NCBI GenBank assembly: GCA_002077045.2
Contig: KZ111151.1
Coordinates: 124,001-188,000, forward strand
Reading direction: 5' to 3'
From: Rachicladosporium sp. CCFEE 5018
Lineage: Eukaryota; Ascomycota; Dothideomycetes; Cladosporiales; Cladosporiaceae
Length of the DNA: 64,000 nt
The position numbers and the translations under genes are program-made. The notes under the pieces are model-generated. The model did not search any database and was not told where the DNA came from. It saw nothing but the letters and a program-made list of their open reading frames with translations. This document shows positions 31,012 through 41,725 of the stretch, in pieces; position 1 is the stretch's first letter; every line of letters begins with the position of its first letter.

Positions 31012-34000
31012 ATGTTCCAGGTAAGCAAGACCGACCGCGTGCTCTCCAAAGACCCCATGCTGACTCCACGACCACAGAAGCTGAAGAGCTTCAATCTCGA
31101 CAATTTCTTAGACAGCAAGATCGCCGAGGAGCAAGCCAAACAGAACAAGCCTGAGCAGTCTGGTAGTCCAGCGAAGCGATCGACCAGCAATGTAAGACGC
31201 GGCAGTGGAAGGACGGACTCGCCGTCGCGGAGGGCTGGAGGGAAGCTGAAGGTGCCCGACGCAGATGGTGGAGATGGGGGCAAGGCGCCGGATCCGGACG
31301 AATTCGTCGTTGGCGACGACGCGTCGGACATCTCACGAGTTGCGACCCCTCGCCCCATAAAAGATGGCGATGCCGCGCCGACCGCAGAGGACGCAGTCAA
31401 TGGCGAGCAGAACGATACATCGCCCTCAAAGGGCAAGGAGGCAGCACGCTCAGACGATGATCAGCTCCCCGAAGATGTCACACAGAAGCTCGCCCGGCTC
31501 GAGACTCTCAGTATGAAGTACAAAGGTATGCTCCGCAACACTCCCCTGCACCGTGATTGGCATCTTTTGTTTTACTCACAGCATTCGCTATCTACAGAGC
31601 TTTTACGGAACTACCGCGCTGCACATGCTCGCGTGTCACAGACCGACGCTTTCGAAGCGACACTTAGGGAACACACGCCGCTGGCTAACATCAGCGATCC
31701 TGGAGCACTGGTGGAGTTTCTGAACCAGAGAGGATTGCAGAGTGAGATGGTGTTGCAGGAGCTAAAGAGGATCACCGGAGAACAGAGGGATACTGTCAGA
31801 GAGCGAGACGAGCTGAAGGTCAAGCTTGATGAGGCAGAGAAGAAGGCGAAAGACGCGTTTGACGAGGCTGCCGGGCTGAAGAAGGAGCGTGAGGAGCAGG
31901 CCGCTGCGAAAGCAGTGGAGGCACAGAAGAGTAAAGACGTTGAGGGTGCGCCTGTGGCAGATCTGGCCAAGGCGGCGGAAACAGACGAGAAGGATGATAG
32001 CACGTTCTTCTCTTATGACAGCGATCTCGAGGCGCAGGTGAAGGAGCAGACGGAGAAAATCTCGGAGCAGCGCGCATACATCCTCGAGCTTGAGACCGAG
32101 AATGCGAGCACCCATCAGGACTTCGAAATGACGCGTCTTGATCTTGAGGCAATGAAGAACAAGATTACTATACGCGACCGCGAGATCACGAGCGTCTCAG
32201 ACCAACTCAAGGAAGCTTGTTCCCAGATCACCGAGCTCGAGAAGTCTGGTGCCGCCGCACGAGAAGAGCAAGACTCCGCCGTAGGTTCCCTCGTCGCTGC
32301 CGAAGCACAATGCGTCGATATGCAAGAAAGGCTGAAGGCGTACCAGATCAGACTTCAGAAGACGCACGAGGAACTCGAGTCAAAAGCTGCCGCTGCTGAG
32401 AGCAATGCCGAGGCTGCGAAAGAGAACTTGCAAAAGTACCAGGCGGAGCATGAGAAGAATCTAAAGTTTGGGAAGGTTGGAGGCGAGGCACAGGAGAAGC
32501 GGATGAAGACCTACCAGGACGTGATTGAGGGGCTGAAAGAGCAGCTCAGGCAGTCTGAGGCGGACAAGAAGGTTATGGTTGCGGCTAACAAGACTATGGG
32601 CGGCCAGACGGAGGATCTCATGCTTCAGACGAAACTCATGATGTCCGAGGCCAGTTCGCGGAAAGGTCTCATCGATCAGGAGCGCGCCAAGTGCGCCACT
32701 GCTATGGTCAATCAACAGCGAGCTGAGGAGCGGCTGCAGGAAGCTATCGAAGAGCGTGAGAGGGCTCTACGGCTTGCTGAGAGTAAAAAGGGTCATGAGG
32801 CTGCTGTGGCTGGGCTCAAGGGGCAGTTGAAGCGAGCTGAGAGGGACCGCGATCAGGCTTACAAGCTGATACTGAACTGTGGCAAGTGTAAGACCGAGCC
32901 AGAGGAAATAAGTGTCGCAAGTGAAGCTCCAAGCGAGATGAGCAATACGCCGCGCAGTCGATCGCGACAGGACTCGGACACTACAGAGCTTACGGAGTCG
33001 ACGCAACCGACCGAAGTGAGCACGCCGTCAGGTGAAGTCGCGGAGCCGGACGCGGCTGACACCAAGAAATCGAAGAAGAAGAAGAAGTCCAAGGCGAAGA
33101 AGAAGGCTGGAACGGATGAAGCCACTCCCGGTCTTGCCTCTGTCGCAGAGCTTGAGAAAGCCACCGCCAACCTCAAGGACATGAACGATCCTGCAGTCAT
33201 GAAGGCTATTACGGAGGGCATCAAAGATCTGCAGGACTCGCGCAATGCAGAGGACGACTCGGCCGAGCAGCTGCGCCTACATCACGAGGAGATCATCGAA
33301 ACTCGCAATCAGACGATTAAGGATCTGGAGTTCATGCTTCTCAGTACGCGAGAGGAGAGCAACAGCCATCGGAAGTCGCTGCAAAAGGAGCACGAGGAAG
33401 TGCAGCGTTTGCAGCTTGCGATGCAGGAGCAGCTACTCAAGGGCGCTTCGGTGGGCGAACTGGAAAGATTACGGGAGTCGATCAAGGCGAAGGACGAGGC
33501 GATCGACCGACTAGATGCGAAGCTGAAGTGCGAGGAGGAGTTGAAGGAGGAGATCGAGATGATGCGAGATAGTATGACTGAGCTTGCGTCGGAGTCTACT
33601 GATGCGAAGCATGCATTGCAGCTTAAAGCTGATTCGCTCAAGAAGCTGAAAACGGAGTTTGGTGAGCTGCAGATGGAGACTGATCAGGTGCAGAAGCGGA
33701 TGAAGGACGCAGAGGCACAGCGAGATGACCTGGCAAGGCGATGCACAGGTCTAGAAACAGAGATCTTGGAACTGAAGACTGCGCACGCGAGTGCTGGTAA
33801 TGTCAGCGCTGGTGAGTCCCAAGGTCTGAAGGATGCCGTTGAAGCTGCAAAGAAGGAGAGTGCTGCGCTCAAGCTTGCCAAAGAGACTGTGGAGAAGGAG
33901 CTGGAAGTGCTAAAGACGGAGCACAATGCAAGTGGCGCTGAACGTGACGAGAAGCACAGGTCTCTATCAAGCGACTTTGAGAAGCTGAAGAGCCGAGCAG

Positions 34001-35497
34001 ACACGCTCGACACAGACCTGACAGCAGCTAACCAGCTTGCGCAAACACGGTTCAAGGATCTCACTGATCTGCGCGAGCACACTGGCAAGGTGCAAGCTGA
34101 GCTCAAGAAGCTGCGGGACGAGGCGGCAAACCTGAAGAATGTGAAGACTGACCTCGAGAAGTCCAGCAGCGCGGTCAAGCGCCTCGAGTCCAAGGAACGA
34201 GATCTTCGATCCGAGATCGCGGAGTACAAGGCTCAGAGCACCGACAAGGACACACAGATATCCGATCTACGGGTGAAGGCGAAGGGCAGTGAAGAGCGCT
34301 GCAAAGCACTCGAAGACACTTACGAGCGAGCACGGAAAGATCTCGAGTCCAACGAGCAAACCCGTGATGAGGCTGTCGAGACGCGCGACAAGCTGCAGCA
34401 GCAGCTTGACAAAGCTCTCGTAGACACACGCGCTGCCAAAGCCGCGCTACAACCCCTCGAAGATCAGGTCGCCAAGCTTGGCAGCGAAGCAAGCACGCTT
34501 CGCGAAGAGCTGCAAGTCAAGTCTGCGCAACAGCAAAGCGCGCAAAGCCTCATGGCCAGTATGCAAGACCAGTCCCGCGAGCTTGGAACACAGATGAAGG
34601 AAGTGCGTGAGCGATGCGAAAGCTTGGATGAGGAACTTGCGGATGCTCATCGGTTGCTCTCGGAAAGGAGTAGAGAGGGCGATACGATGCGCAGGCTCTT
34701 ACAGGATGTCGAGAGCAGGGCTGAGAGTCGCGTCAAGGAGATGAGGGAGAGGATGGATCTTGCTGTGGAAGAGAGGGACCGAGCCGAGGAAGAGGCATCT
34801 ACCATCGGACGCAGGAAAGCACGAGAGCTGGAGGAGCTACGCAACAAGCTCAAAGAAGCCGAGGGCGCATCGACGCGAGCTAGCTCTGCACAGCAGGAGG
34901 CTGAGAAGCGCGAAGCAGCTTTCAGGTCACGGCAATCCGATCTTGAGGACCGGGCAGTACAAGCGCAAGAAGAGCTCACCGAGCTACGCAGCGCAATGAC
35001 TTCGCTTCGCGACGCTCTGGATCAGTCAGAGAGACAAGTCTCCTCCCTTTCCTCCGAGGCCTCAACGCTACGAGCTTCTTTGCATGACCGCGACATTAAG
35101 CTCGAGAAGCTGCAGAAAGCTTCCAAGTCGATGGCCGAGGAGATGCGCCAGTTGCAGACTTCGAAGCTGCGACAGAACAGCACCACTGCGGCATCGTCAA
35201 GGTCATCATTGGAGTCTACAAACCGTGTCATGTCGCCTCTTGGCGGCCCGAGGAACGTTACACCAGGAACGCAGAAGGAGGATGCTGTTGATTATGTGTA
35301 CCTGAAGAATGTGCTCTTGCAGTTCTTGGAGACTAGGGAGAAGAAGCTGCAGTTGCAGCTTGTGCCTGTGTTGGGGATGTTGTTGCATTTTGATAAGTAT
35401 GTTGACACTGGGAATCCTAATTCTGAAACGGTCGTGTGCTAACGAGTGATGTAGACAAGACATGGGCAAGTGGAACGCAGCCGTGACCGCGAGATGA
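31012..35497 (+). CDS. GRIP-domain golgin (IMH1-like) coiled-coil protein, copy 1
   Basis: Exons 31012-31020, 31078-31525, 31598-35396 and 35455-35497, joined 1432 residues. The first exon encodes only MFQ. The first two introns (57 and 72 bp) are multiples of three without stops, but have good donors (GTAAGC, GTATGC), and their removal gives MFQKLKSFNLDNFLDSKIAEEQ and KYKELLRNYRAAHARV. The last intron (donor GTATGT, CTAAC branch) removes a false stop and gives the tail QDMGKWNAAVTAR. An N-terminal disordered Ser/Lys region is followed by about 1200 residues of heptad-rich coiled coil, with a basic KKSKKKKKSKAKKK patch. The C-terminus DYVYLKNVLLQFLETREKK is a GRIP domain, which binds Arl1-GTP on the trans-Golgi. 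Likely a vesicle tether. Confidence 0.9.
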
Positions 35498-36772
35498 ACT
35501 GGGAAGTTGGCCGGGATTTGAGACGATACCAGGACTATTCGATTCACGATCGCGACTACAATTCAGCGACAGTGAACACACCATGCTCTCTCCGAGGTTG
35601 CGTTCGTGTTTTACATAGCCTGGATACCATTACAAGAGCACAGGCAGCTTGCTGCGTCTGTTGAGAGAACCACCTCACTGCAATACACAGGCAGGGCGTT
35701 GTACGAAAAGCTACAAGCTCTCGCCCGCTGAAGGCAACAAGGCAGACCGAGAAGGCAGTGACGGCCAGTCACTTGTTTGATAGCCTAATTACTGGTGGCA
35801 CGCGTACCTGCATGGTGGTGCATAGGCCGGTGACAGCTCGAATGTCGCCAGACAAAGGACTGCTGCAGCCTTGGCAGGTCAGATGGTTTCGAGTGGAGAA
35901 CTGAATGAGACACGATATCACGTCTGGTGCCATGAAATCGAGGGAGGCAGTTGGATGTAGTATATCGCGCAATCAGGAGACTCTGCAGTGTATGATACCA
36001 GGCATGATAGCATCATTATTGAATGCATGCTAGTGTGAGAGCGTTTCTCTACTGATCCGTCTCTAGTTTTGTGCCAACCCGATACAGCGGTTCACCTCGA
36101 CCAATCTTCCCAACGCGTGCGCTGAAATCTTGTCTCGACTCACACTTGACTTCTGATGTATATGTAAGGTACTCGTTGCTCTACAGTGCCCCCACGCTCT
36201 CGCCTATCCGCTGAGTCGATCAAATCTACCCGAAGTACAGCCATACAGCGTCTGCGGCACATCCATCATCCACGACTCGTCTGCCCCACCATTCACCAGC
36301 CATCCACGGCTGCGGGAAGGGCTGGACTAAGTTACTGACTTCCCGCCGCAGACGTCGATGAGCAGGGCAGCGCAGGACAGAGCCCATCCTTGCGATATCA
36401 TAGTGTGCTGTACTGCAGCCTCTCATCAGTCTTGTACTTGCACATTGTACTTACAGCAAGTTTGGGATCAGGGTTTGTCCCGTCGCCACACATCACGGCC
36501 GCACCTCCGCTGGCTGCGAAGTACTGTGCTGCTACATTACATTGCGGGCTACATCACATCACACCACGCCAGCCCTGCGTATCGCCCAGCCCCAGCAGCT
36601 TGTCTGCCAGCACGCAACTCCAGGGTCGATCCTGTGCGTGAGAGGTCGCCGTACGTCATTGCACGAAGAATTGCGGTATTGGGCATCAACAACTTTTCCA
36701 TACACCGGACGACAGTACAGTACAGCGCATCGTCACAGCTGAGGTCGCGGCGATCGACACTAGCTGGACGCG
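35498..36772. other. intergenic golgin / SRPK (copy 1) with conserved hairpin
   Basis: About 1.3 kb without a supported gene. The segment from about 36170 to 36360 is nearly identical to the other copy (about 56110-56290). It contains an 8-bp perfect inverted repeat, GCGGGAAG at 36312-36319 and CTTCCCGC at 36339-36346 (19-nt loop). It is probably part of the SRPK 5' leader or promoter. Confidence 0.45.
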
Positions 36773-38913
36773 ATGAATGGCTCCGACAGCATCAAGAAGG
36801 CGGCTATCAACAAGGCCAAGCAGGTCGCTGGGGTGTCTAGTCCGGGCAGCAATGGCAGTCAGAATGGGAAGAAGCGGAGGAAGCAGGATTTGAAGCCTAT
36901 AATCACTACTGAGCAGCAGGCGGCTGCAGCGGCGGCAGGTGGACCATACAGGTGAGTGGTAATCTTGCGTTCATTTGTGTCTTGAATAGTGTATATGTCA
37001 AGCGCAATGCTGGGATGGCAGAGATGGCGTGCACCTCAGAGTTCTGCCATCTCGATGGAATACGTCCAATTAATCACCCTCGCTCGCAGTGCGCAATCCG
37101 GAGCCTCGCCCCTCGACCACCAAAAAGCCACCCAGCATTCCAACCCACTCTCACAATCTCCCGACGACAGTGAGTCCTCGGAAGACGACGGCGCTACAGA
37201 AAATACAGCCGACGAGGAGGACTCCGAGGACTACTGCAAAGGCGGCTACCACCCCGTGCAAGTCGGCGAGCAGTACAAAGATGGCAAGTATACGATCGTG
37301 CGCAAGCTAGGATGGGGCCATTTCTCGACCGTGTGGTTGTCAAAAGACAATGTCACGGGGAAGCACGTTGCGTTGAAAGTCGTGCGCTCGGCGGCGCACT
37401 ACACTGAGACTGCGTTAGACGAGATCAAGCTCCTTAATAAGGTGGTTGAGGCGAACAAGACGCATCCTGGACGGCAGCATGTTGTGAGCTTGCTGGATTC
37501 GTTCAACCACAAAGGTCCGCATGGCACGCATGTTTGTATGGTGTTTGAAGTGTTGGGGGAGAACTTGCTGGGTCTGATCAAGCGCTGGAATCATCGCGGG
37601 ATTCCGATGCCGTTGGTGAAGCAAATCACGAAGCAGGTGTTGCTTGGGCTGGATTATCTTCATCGCGAGTGCGGGATCATACACACTGATCTCAAGCCTG
37701 AGAATGTGCTTATCGAGATTGGGGATGTGGAGCAGATTGTGAAGACATATGTCAAAGAGGACGAGCGGGAAAAGTCAGATCACCGCAATGGCCGGAGAAG
37801 AAGACGGACGCTCATCACTGGCAGCCAGCCGTTGCCTAGTCCGCTCAACGCCAATTTCTCGCAATCGGATCTACTTGGCTTTCCGGGGAGTACGCAGAGT
37901 TTGAACCGGATCGTGAGTGAGAGCAGTACGACTAAAGGCAATGCGCCTGCATCTCCGAGACCTAGTGATACTGAAATGAGTGGTGCTGCGGGCTCAAGTG
38001 CGTCGCCCAAGGCGAAGAGCATGCTTGAGAGTCTGGGAATACGACCGGGTGAGAGTGGGGTCATGGAGAAGGATCCGCAGAGGGAGAGGGAGAAGACTGC
38101 GTAAGTGCTGCTTATTTCAATGCCCATGACGACTACGGAGCGATTGTGACTGACATGGGATACAGTGAGATTCTTGCGAACAACGTCTCGGGTATGGATC
38201 TGGGCAAGACTACGCACGTGCAGCCTGCACCAGCCGCCACAACAGAAGACGGGATCGAGATCATCTCCGTCAAGATCGCAGATCTGGGTAATGCATGTTG
38301 GGTCGGTCATCACTTCACAAACGATATTCAGACGAGGCAATATCGGTCGCCAGAGGTGATTCTAGGGGCGAAATGGGGCGCAAGCACGGATGTGTGGAGT
38401 ATGGCTGCTATGGTGAGTGCCTGACCGTAAATGTGGATCAACGCCGTGATGGACTACTAACAGAGTATGCAGGTCTTCGAATTGATAACAGGCGACTACC
38501 TCTTCGACCCCCAATCCGGCACCAAATACGGCAAAGACGACGACCACATCGCGCAGATCATCGAACTCCTCGGCACCTTCCCCAAATCCCTCTGCATCTC
38601 GGGTAAATGGAGTCAGGAGATTTTCAATCGCAAGGGCGAACTCCGTAATATTCACCGATTACGGCATTGGGCGTTACCGGACGTGTTGCGGGAGAAGTAC
38701 CATTTCAGTATTGAGGAGGGGAAGCGGATTGCGGAGTTCTTGCTGCCTATGTTGGAGTTACTTCCGGCTGAGAGGGCGAATGCGGGAGGGATGGCGAATA
38801 GTCCGTTCATGCAGGAGGCGAGGGGAATGGAGGGGGTGAAGTTGGATGTTGAGGTTGGGAGTAAGGGGGATGGGATTGAGGGGTGGAGTACGGAGATTAA
38901 GAAGGTGAGGTAG
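36773..38913 (+). CDS. SR-protein-specific kinase (SRPK/Sky1/Dsk1), copy 1
   Basis: Exons 36773-36951, 37090-38100, 38166-38412 and 38473-38913, joined 625 residues. The N-terminus has a basic nuclear-type stretch (GKKRRKQDLKP). The kinase N-lobe holds the glycine loop KLGWGHFSTVW and the catalytic lysine in VALKVVRSA. ECGIIHTDLKPENVLIEIGD carries the catalytic loop. A spacer of about 120 residues (basic RRRRRT, then Ser/Pro-rich) splits the lobes, as is diagnostic for SRPKs. VKIADLGNACWVGHHFT is the DFG-equivalent DLG and activation segment, then QTRQYRSPEVILGAKW. Family role: phosphorylates Arg-Ser domains of splicing and mRNA-export factors. The fourth-exon junction AAMVFELITGDYLFDP is well conserved. 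The last residues are a C-terminal extension beyond helix I. Confidence 0.94.
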
Positions 38914-39668
38914 TGGGCTGGTCTCTGCCTGATGGGATCCAGTCAGCGCTGGGCGTGCGGCATTGTTTTGCTGGGAGCCTGGAGCGCAGACTCATTTAGA
39001 CTTCTGTCTGGCAAGTCATTTACTTGCGGTATAGGAGTGGCTGGCGCATGGGAAGGCGAGGATGTGGGTAGGGTGGGGTACAGTGGCATGCTAAAATGTC
39101 TATATGTCCATGACTTTGCAAGCAGGAGATCATGACTTTGCAAGCAGACACTCAATCAAGTAGGATCGATGGTTTCTCACAGCGATCAAAAGGGATCAGT
39201 ACCTACATGGAAGAGGCATGAACAGGCATCAAATGGCGTTTGGCGAACTGGCAGTATATATGTAATTCTGATGAATACACTTGCAGCGCTATAGTCCTCG
39301 GTACTCTGTTCAAACGCTACATGTGATCTGCGCCGAGCGACAAAACCGTCCAAGACATCGACGAAGTGCGATTTCGAACGATGTTCAAGCCTTCAGGATG
39401 ATTCCACGATCTCACATCACGTGCCCGGCGATCGCTTACCCGGTAAGCGCTACCGCTACCGAAAAACGTGCCTGCATTAGCCCACTTCTAGAGCATAACT
39501 TAGTGCTGGACCCTGGGCCAGAAATTCAATGGACGGAATCGAACCACTTTCGAAGGCGAATGTGTGCATGACAACATACGATGTCTAGAAGCTTACTTAC
39601 TTGAACAACGAATCTCATTTTGGAATTCTGCATCGACACACTCTGGATACGATCGATTTACAGCAAAC
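38914..39668. other. intergenic SRPK / ERG25 (copy 1)
   Basis: About 755 bp. It includes a copy-specific 22-bp tandem duplication at 39109-39147. A block from about 39480 to 39600 is almost unchanged in the other copy (59390-59510) and contains a GGTTCGATTCC-like motif on the minus strand. No gene is supported. Probably the ERG25 promoter and leader. Confidence 0.45.
39109..39147 (+). repeat. 22-bp tandem duplication, present in copy 1 only
   Basis: CATGACTTTGCAAGCAG occurs at 39109-39125 and again at 39131-39147, a 22-bp period. The matching place in the other copy (near 59034) has a single unit. A simple replication-slippage difference in intergenic DNA. Confidence 0.85.
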
Positions 39669-40772
39669 ATGTCGGTCCTCACGCATGGAACGGGCAGTTT
39701 CTTGTACGCATCGCCCCCACCGCTTCGAGAAAGCAGTGAACGCAAAGGCTGCAGATGCTAACGGTTTCTCAGCGGCGGCAACTCGACTTTCGCCGATGTC
39801 ATGTTCCCCCGTACGACGAATACGTATATGCATGAGTACAATCAGATCGCCCAGACCGCCTCATACTTGAACACGCCTGAGCGAATGTGGGCGGCTTGGT
39901 ACGCGTACATCGGGAACGATGTGCTGGCTACGGGGATTATGAGCTTCATGATGCATGAGATTGTGTACTTTGGACGGTGTATACCTTGGTTGATCGTTGA
40001 TCGGATCAAGGCGTTGAGGAAGTACAAGATCCAGACTGTGAGTCGTCCCGAACCTCTGAAGCAGAAAAGGACTGCGCAGGTGAGCGGGAGTGAGAAGAAG
40101 GATGCATGCTGACAGCCATTCCAGCACAAAGTTCCCACAGCACAAGAACAATGGGACTGCGCCAAACTCGTCCTCCTCAGCCACTTCACCGTCGAGCTCC
40201 CTCAAATCTGGTTCTTCCACCCCATGGCCCAATACTTCGGCATGGCGCACACCGTCCCCTTCCCCCCACTCTACAAAATGATCTACCAGATCGCCATCTT
40301 CTTCGTCTTCGAAGACGCCTGGCACTACTGGTCCCACCGCGCTCTGCACTGGGGCCCTCTGTACAAGAACATCCACAAAATCCACCATCAGTACTCCGCC
40401 CCCTTCGGACTAGCAGCCGAGTACGCGAGCCCAATCGAAGTCATGTTCCTGGGGATTGGGACCGTGAGCGCGCCGATATTGTGGTGTGCAATCACGCAGG
40501 ACCTGCACGTTTTGACGATGTACATCTGGATCGTGCTGCGATTGTTCCAGGCCATCGATGCGCATAGCGGGTTTGACTTTCCGTGGAGTCTGCACAAGTT
40601 TGTGCCGATGTGGGCGGGGGCGGACTGGCACGATACGCATCATGAGAAGTTTATTGGGAATTATTCGAGCAGCTTTCGGTGGTGGGACCTTATGATGGAT
40701 ACGCAGAGTGGGCCTGAGGCGGCGAAGAAGCGGAGGGAGAGGAAGCTGGCGAAGGCTGCTAAGAGTGCTTGA
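39669..40772 (+). CDS. ERG25: C-4 methylsterol oxidase (ERG25), copy 1
   Basis: Exons 39669-39703, 39773-40037 and 40125-40772, joined 315 residues. Intron 1 has a GTACGC donor and GCTAAC branch. Intron 2 has GTGAGT and its removal gives KYKIQTHKVPTAQEQWDC. The protein belongs to the fatty-acid hydroxylase superfamily with three iron-binding histidine clusters: HRALH (171-175), HKIHH (184-188) and HDTHH (269-273). Conserved neighbours are WAAWYAYIGNDVLATGIMSF and FVFEDAWHYW. It catalyses the oxidation of the C-4 methyl groups of 4,4-dimethylzymosterol in ergosterol synthesis, in the ER membrane, with Erg26 and Erg27. The C-terminus is lysine-rich (KKRRERKLAKAAKSA). The other copy encodes almost the same protein despite many silent differences. 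Confidence 0.95.
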
Positions 40773-41725
40773 AGAGTTTGTGGTGCGTGATGAGGAGGGA
40801 TGGACGGGATGAGATGAGATCTTGCTGTGTAGCGTTCTGAGCGGGCGCTGAAGCTGTTAACGGCTTAGCAGCAATAGATAGCCAGCACGAACTGAGATTT
40901 GGATACGATTCTTCAGTCACATATTAGACATGCTCGTCATGCTTCCGTCTGCATAAAGTAGCAATGGATGATATCTACATGCGTTGTGAGTGCGTACAGC
41001 GAAAAAGGTGTAGTAGAGCAATACTGTGTACATACCTTAATCACAGTCCATGTATCTTGCGTATCGATCACCCCATAAAACGGTCTTGCCAAACCGTTCA
41101 CGTGAGTTGCGGATGCCAATGGTGTGGCGGGGTCACTTCCAGTGACAATGGGCCAGAGCCCGGGTTGTATAAAAGCAACCCGATGAACCAACCGCGTTGC
41201 GCATTCGGGTTTGTCGATACACTTTCTCGTGCATGTCGCTGGATAACTGGGATCGGCGCAATTCGACTACTTGCAAGCCCAGAGTGATTCTGATTCGAGC
41301 GCAGGCTACGCGGACATCTACTGGGCGGTCGACAGGGTGAGGTTGAACAAATATCTATGTGTGCTGCATTCGCTCGAGTATTAGTCATCCTCGGGAAGCA
41401 TGTTCTGCTTTCGTGTGCTCGTGTGCGCATATCCAGTGGTCCAGCGGCATCACTTTCAACAAGTGTAGTGGGGTCGGGCGGCGTTGAGCATTGATTGATA
41501 CACGGGCCAGCCGCACTGCGCATTCGAGAATGTCGATGCATTGCTAAATGCGTGTCGCATGGACTGTTGGATATGCGTACATTCTTTTGTACATTGTCTG
41601 CCTCTCCCTCGCAACGAGCCCCTGTAGAGTACATCCTTCTTTTGTACAGCTGCCGGGTCCATGCTCCCTTGTGCGCCACTCTATGCAAATCCAGCCCCAC
41701 AGTTCGCCAAGGTCTGTACGGTTCA
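40773..41725. other. convergent intergenic region ERG25 / TIM13 (copy 1)
   Basis: About 950 bp between convergent genes. It contains two adjacent perfect hairpins (41132-41146 and 41161-41182) kept in the other copy. A 107-codon plus frame at 40964-41287 is open in both copies, but its differences are mostly amino-acid changing, so it is not treated as a gene. A short minus frame at 40937-41191 with a possible intron is also noted as doubtful. Confidence 0.45.

Noticed and set aside
33684..34229. Long antisense frames under the golgin (for example 181 codons here, 128 codons at 32859-33245)
   Set aside because: Serine/arginine-rich antisense shadows caused by the Glu/Lys/Leu codon composition of the coiled coil. 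No own domain.
39530..39560. tRNA gene on the minus strand
   Set aside because: Only a B-box-like GGTTCGATTCC. I could not pair a T-stem or acceptor stem or find an A box at the right distance.
40964..41287. 107-codon plus-strand frame open in both copies (also 60871-61194)
   Set aside because: Of 13 differences I count, 9 change the amino acid and 4 are silent, the ratio expected without protein selection. The translation has no recognisable domain.
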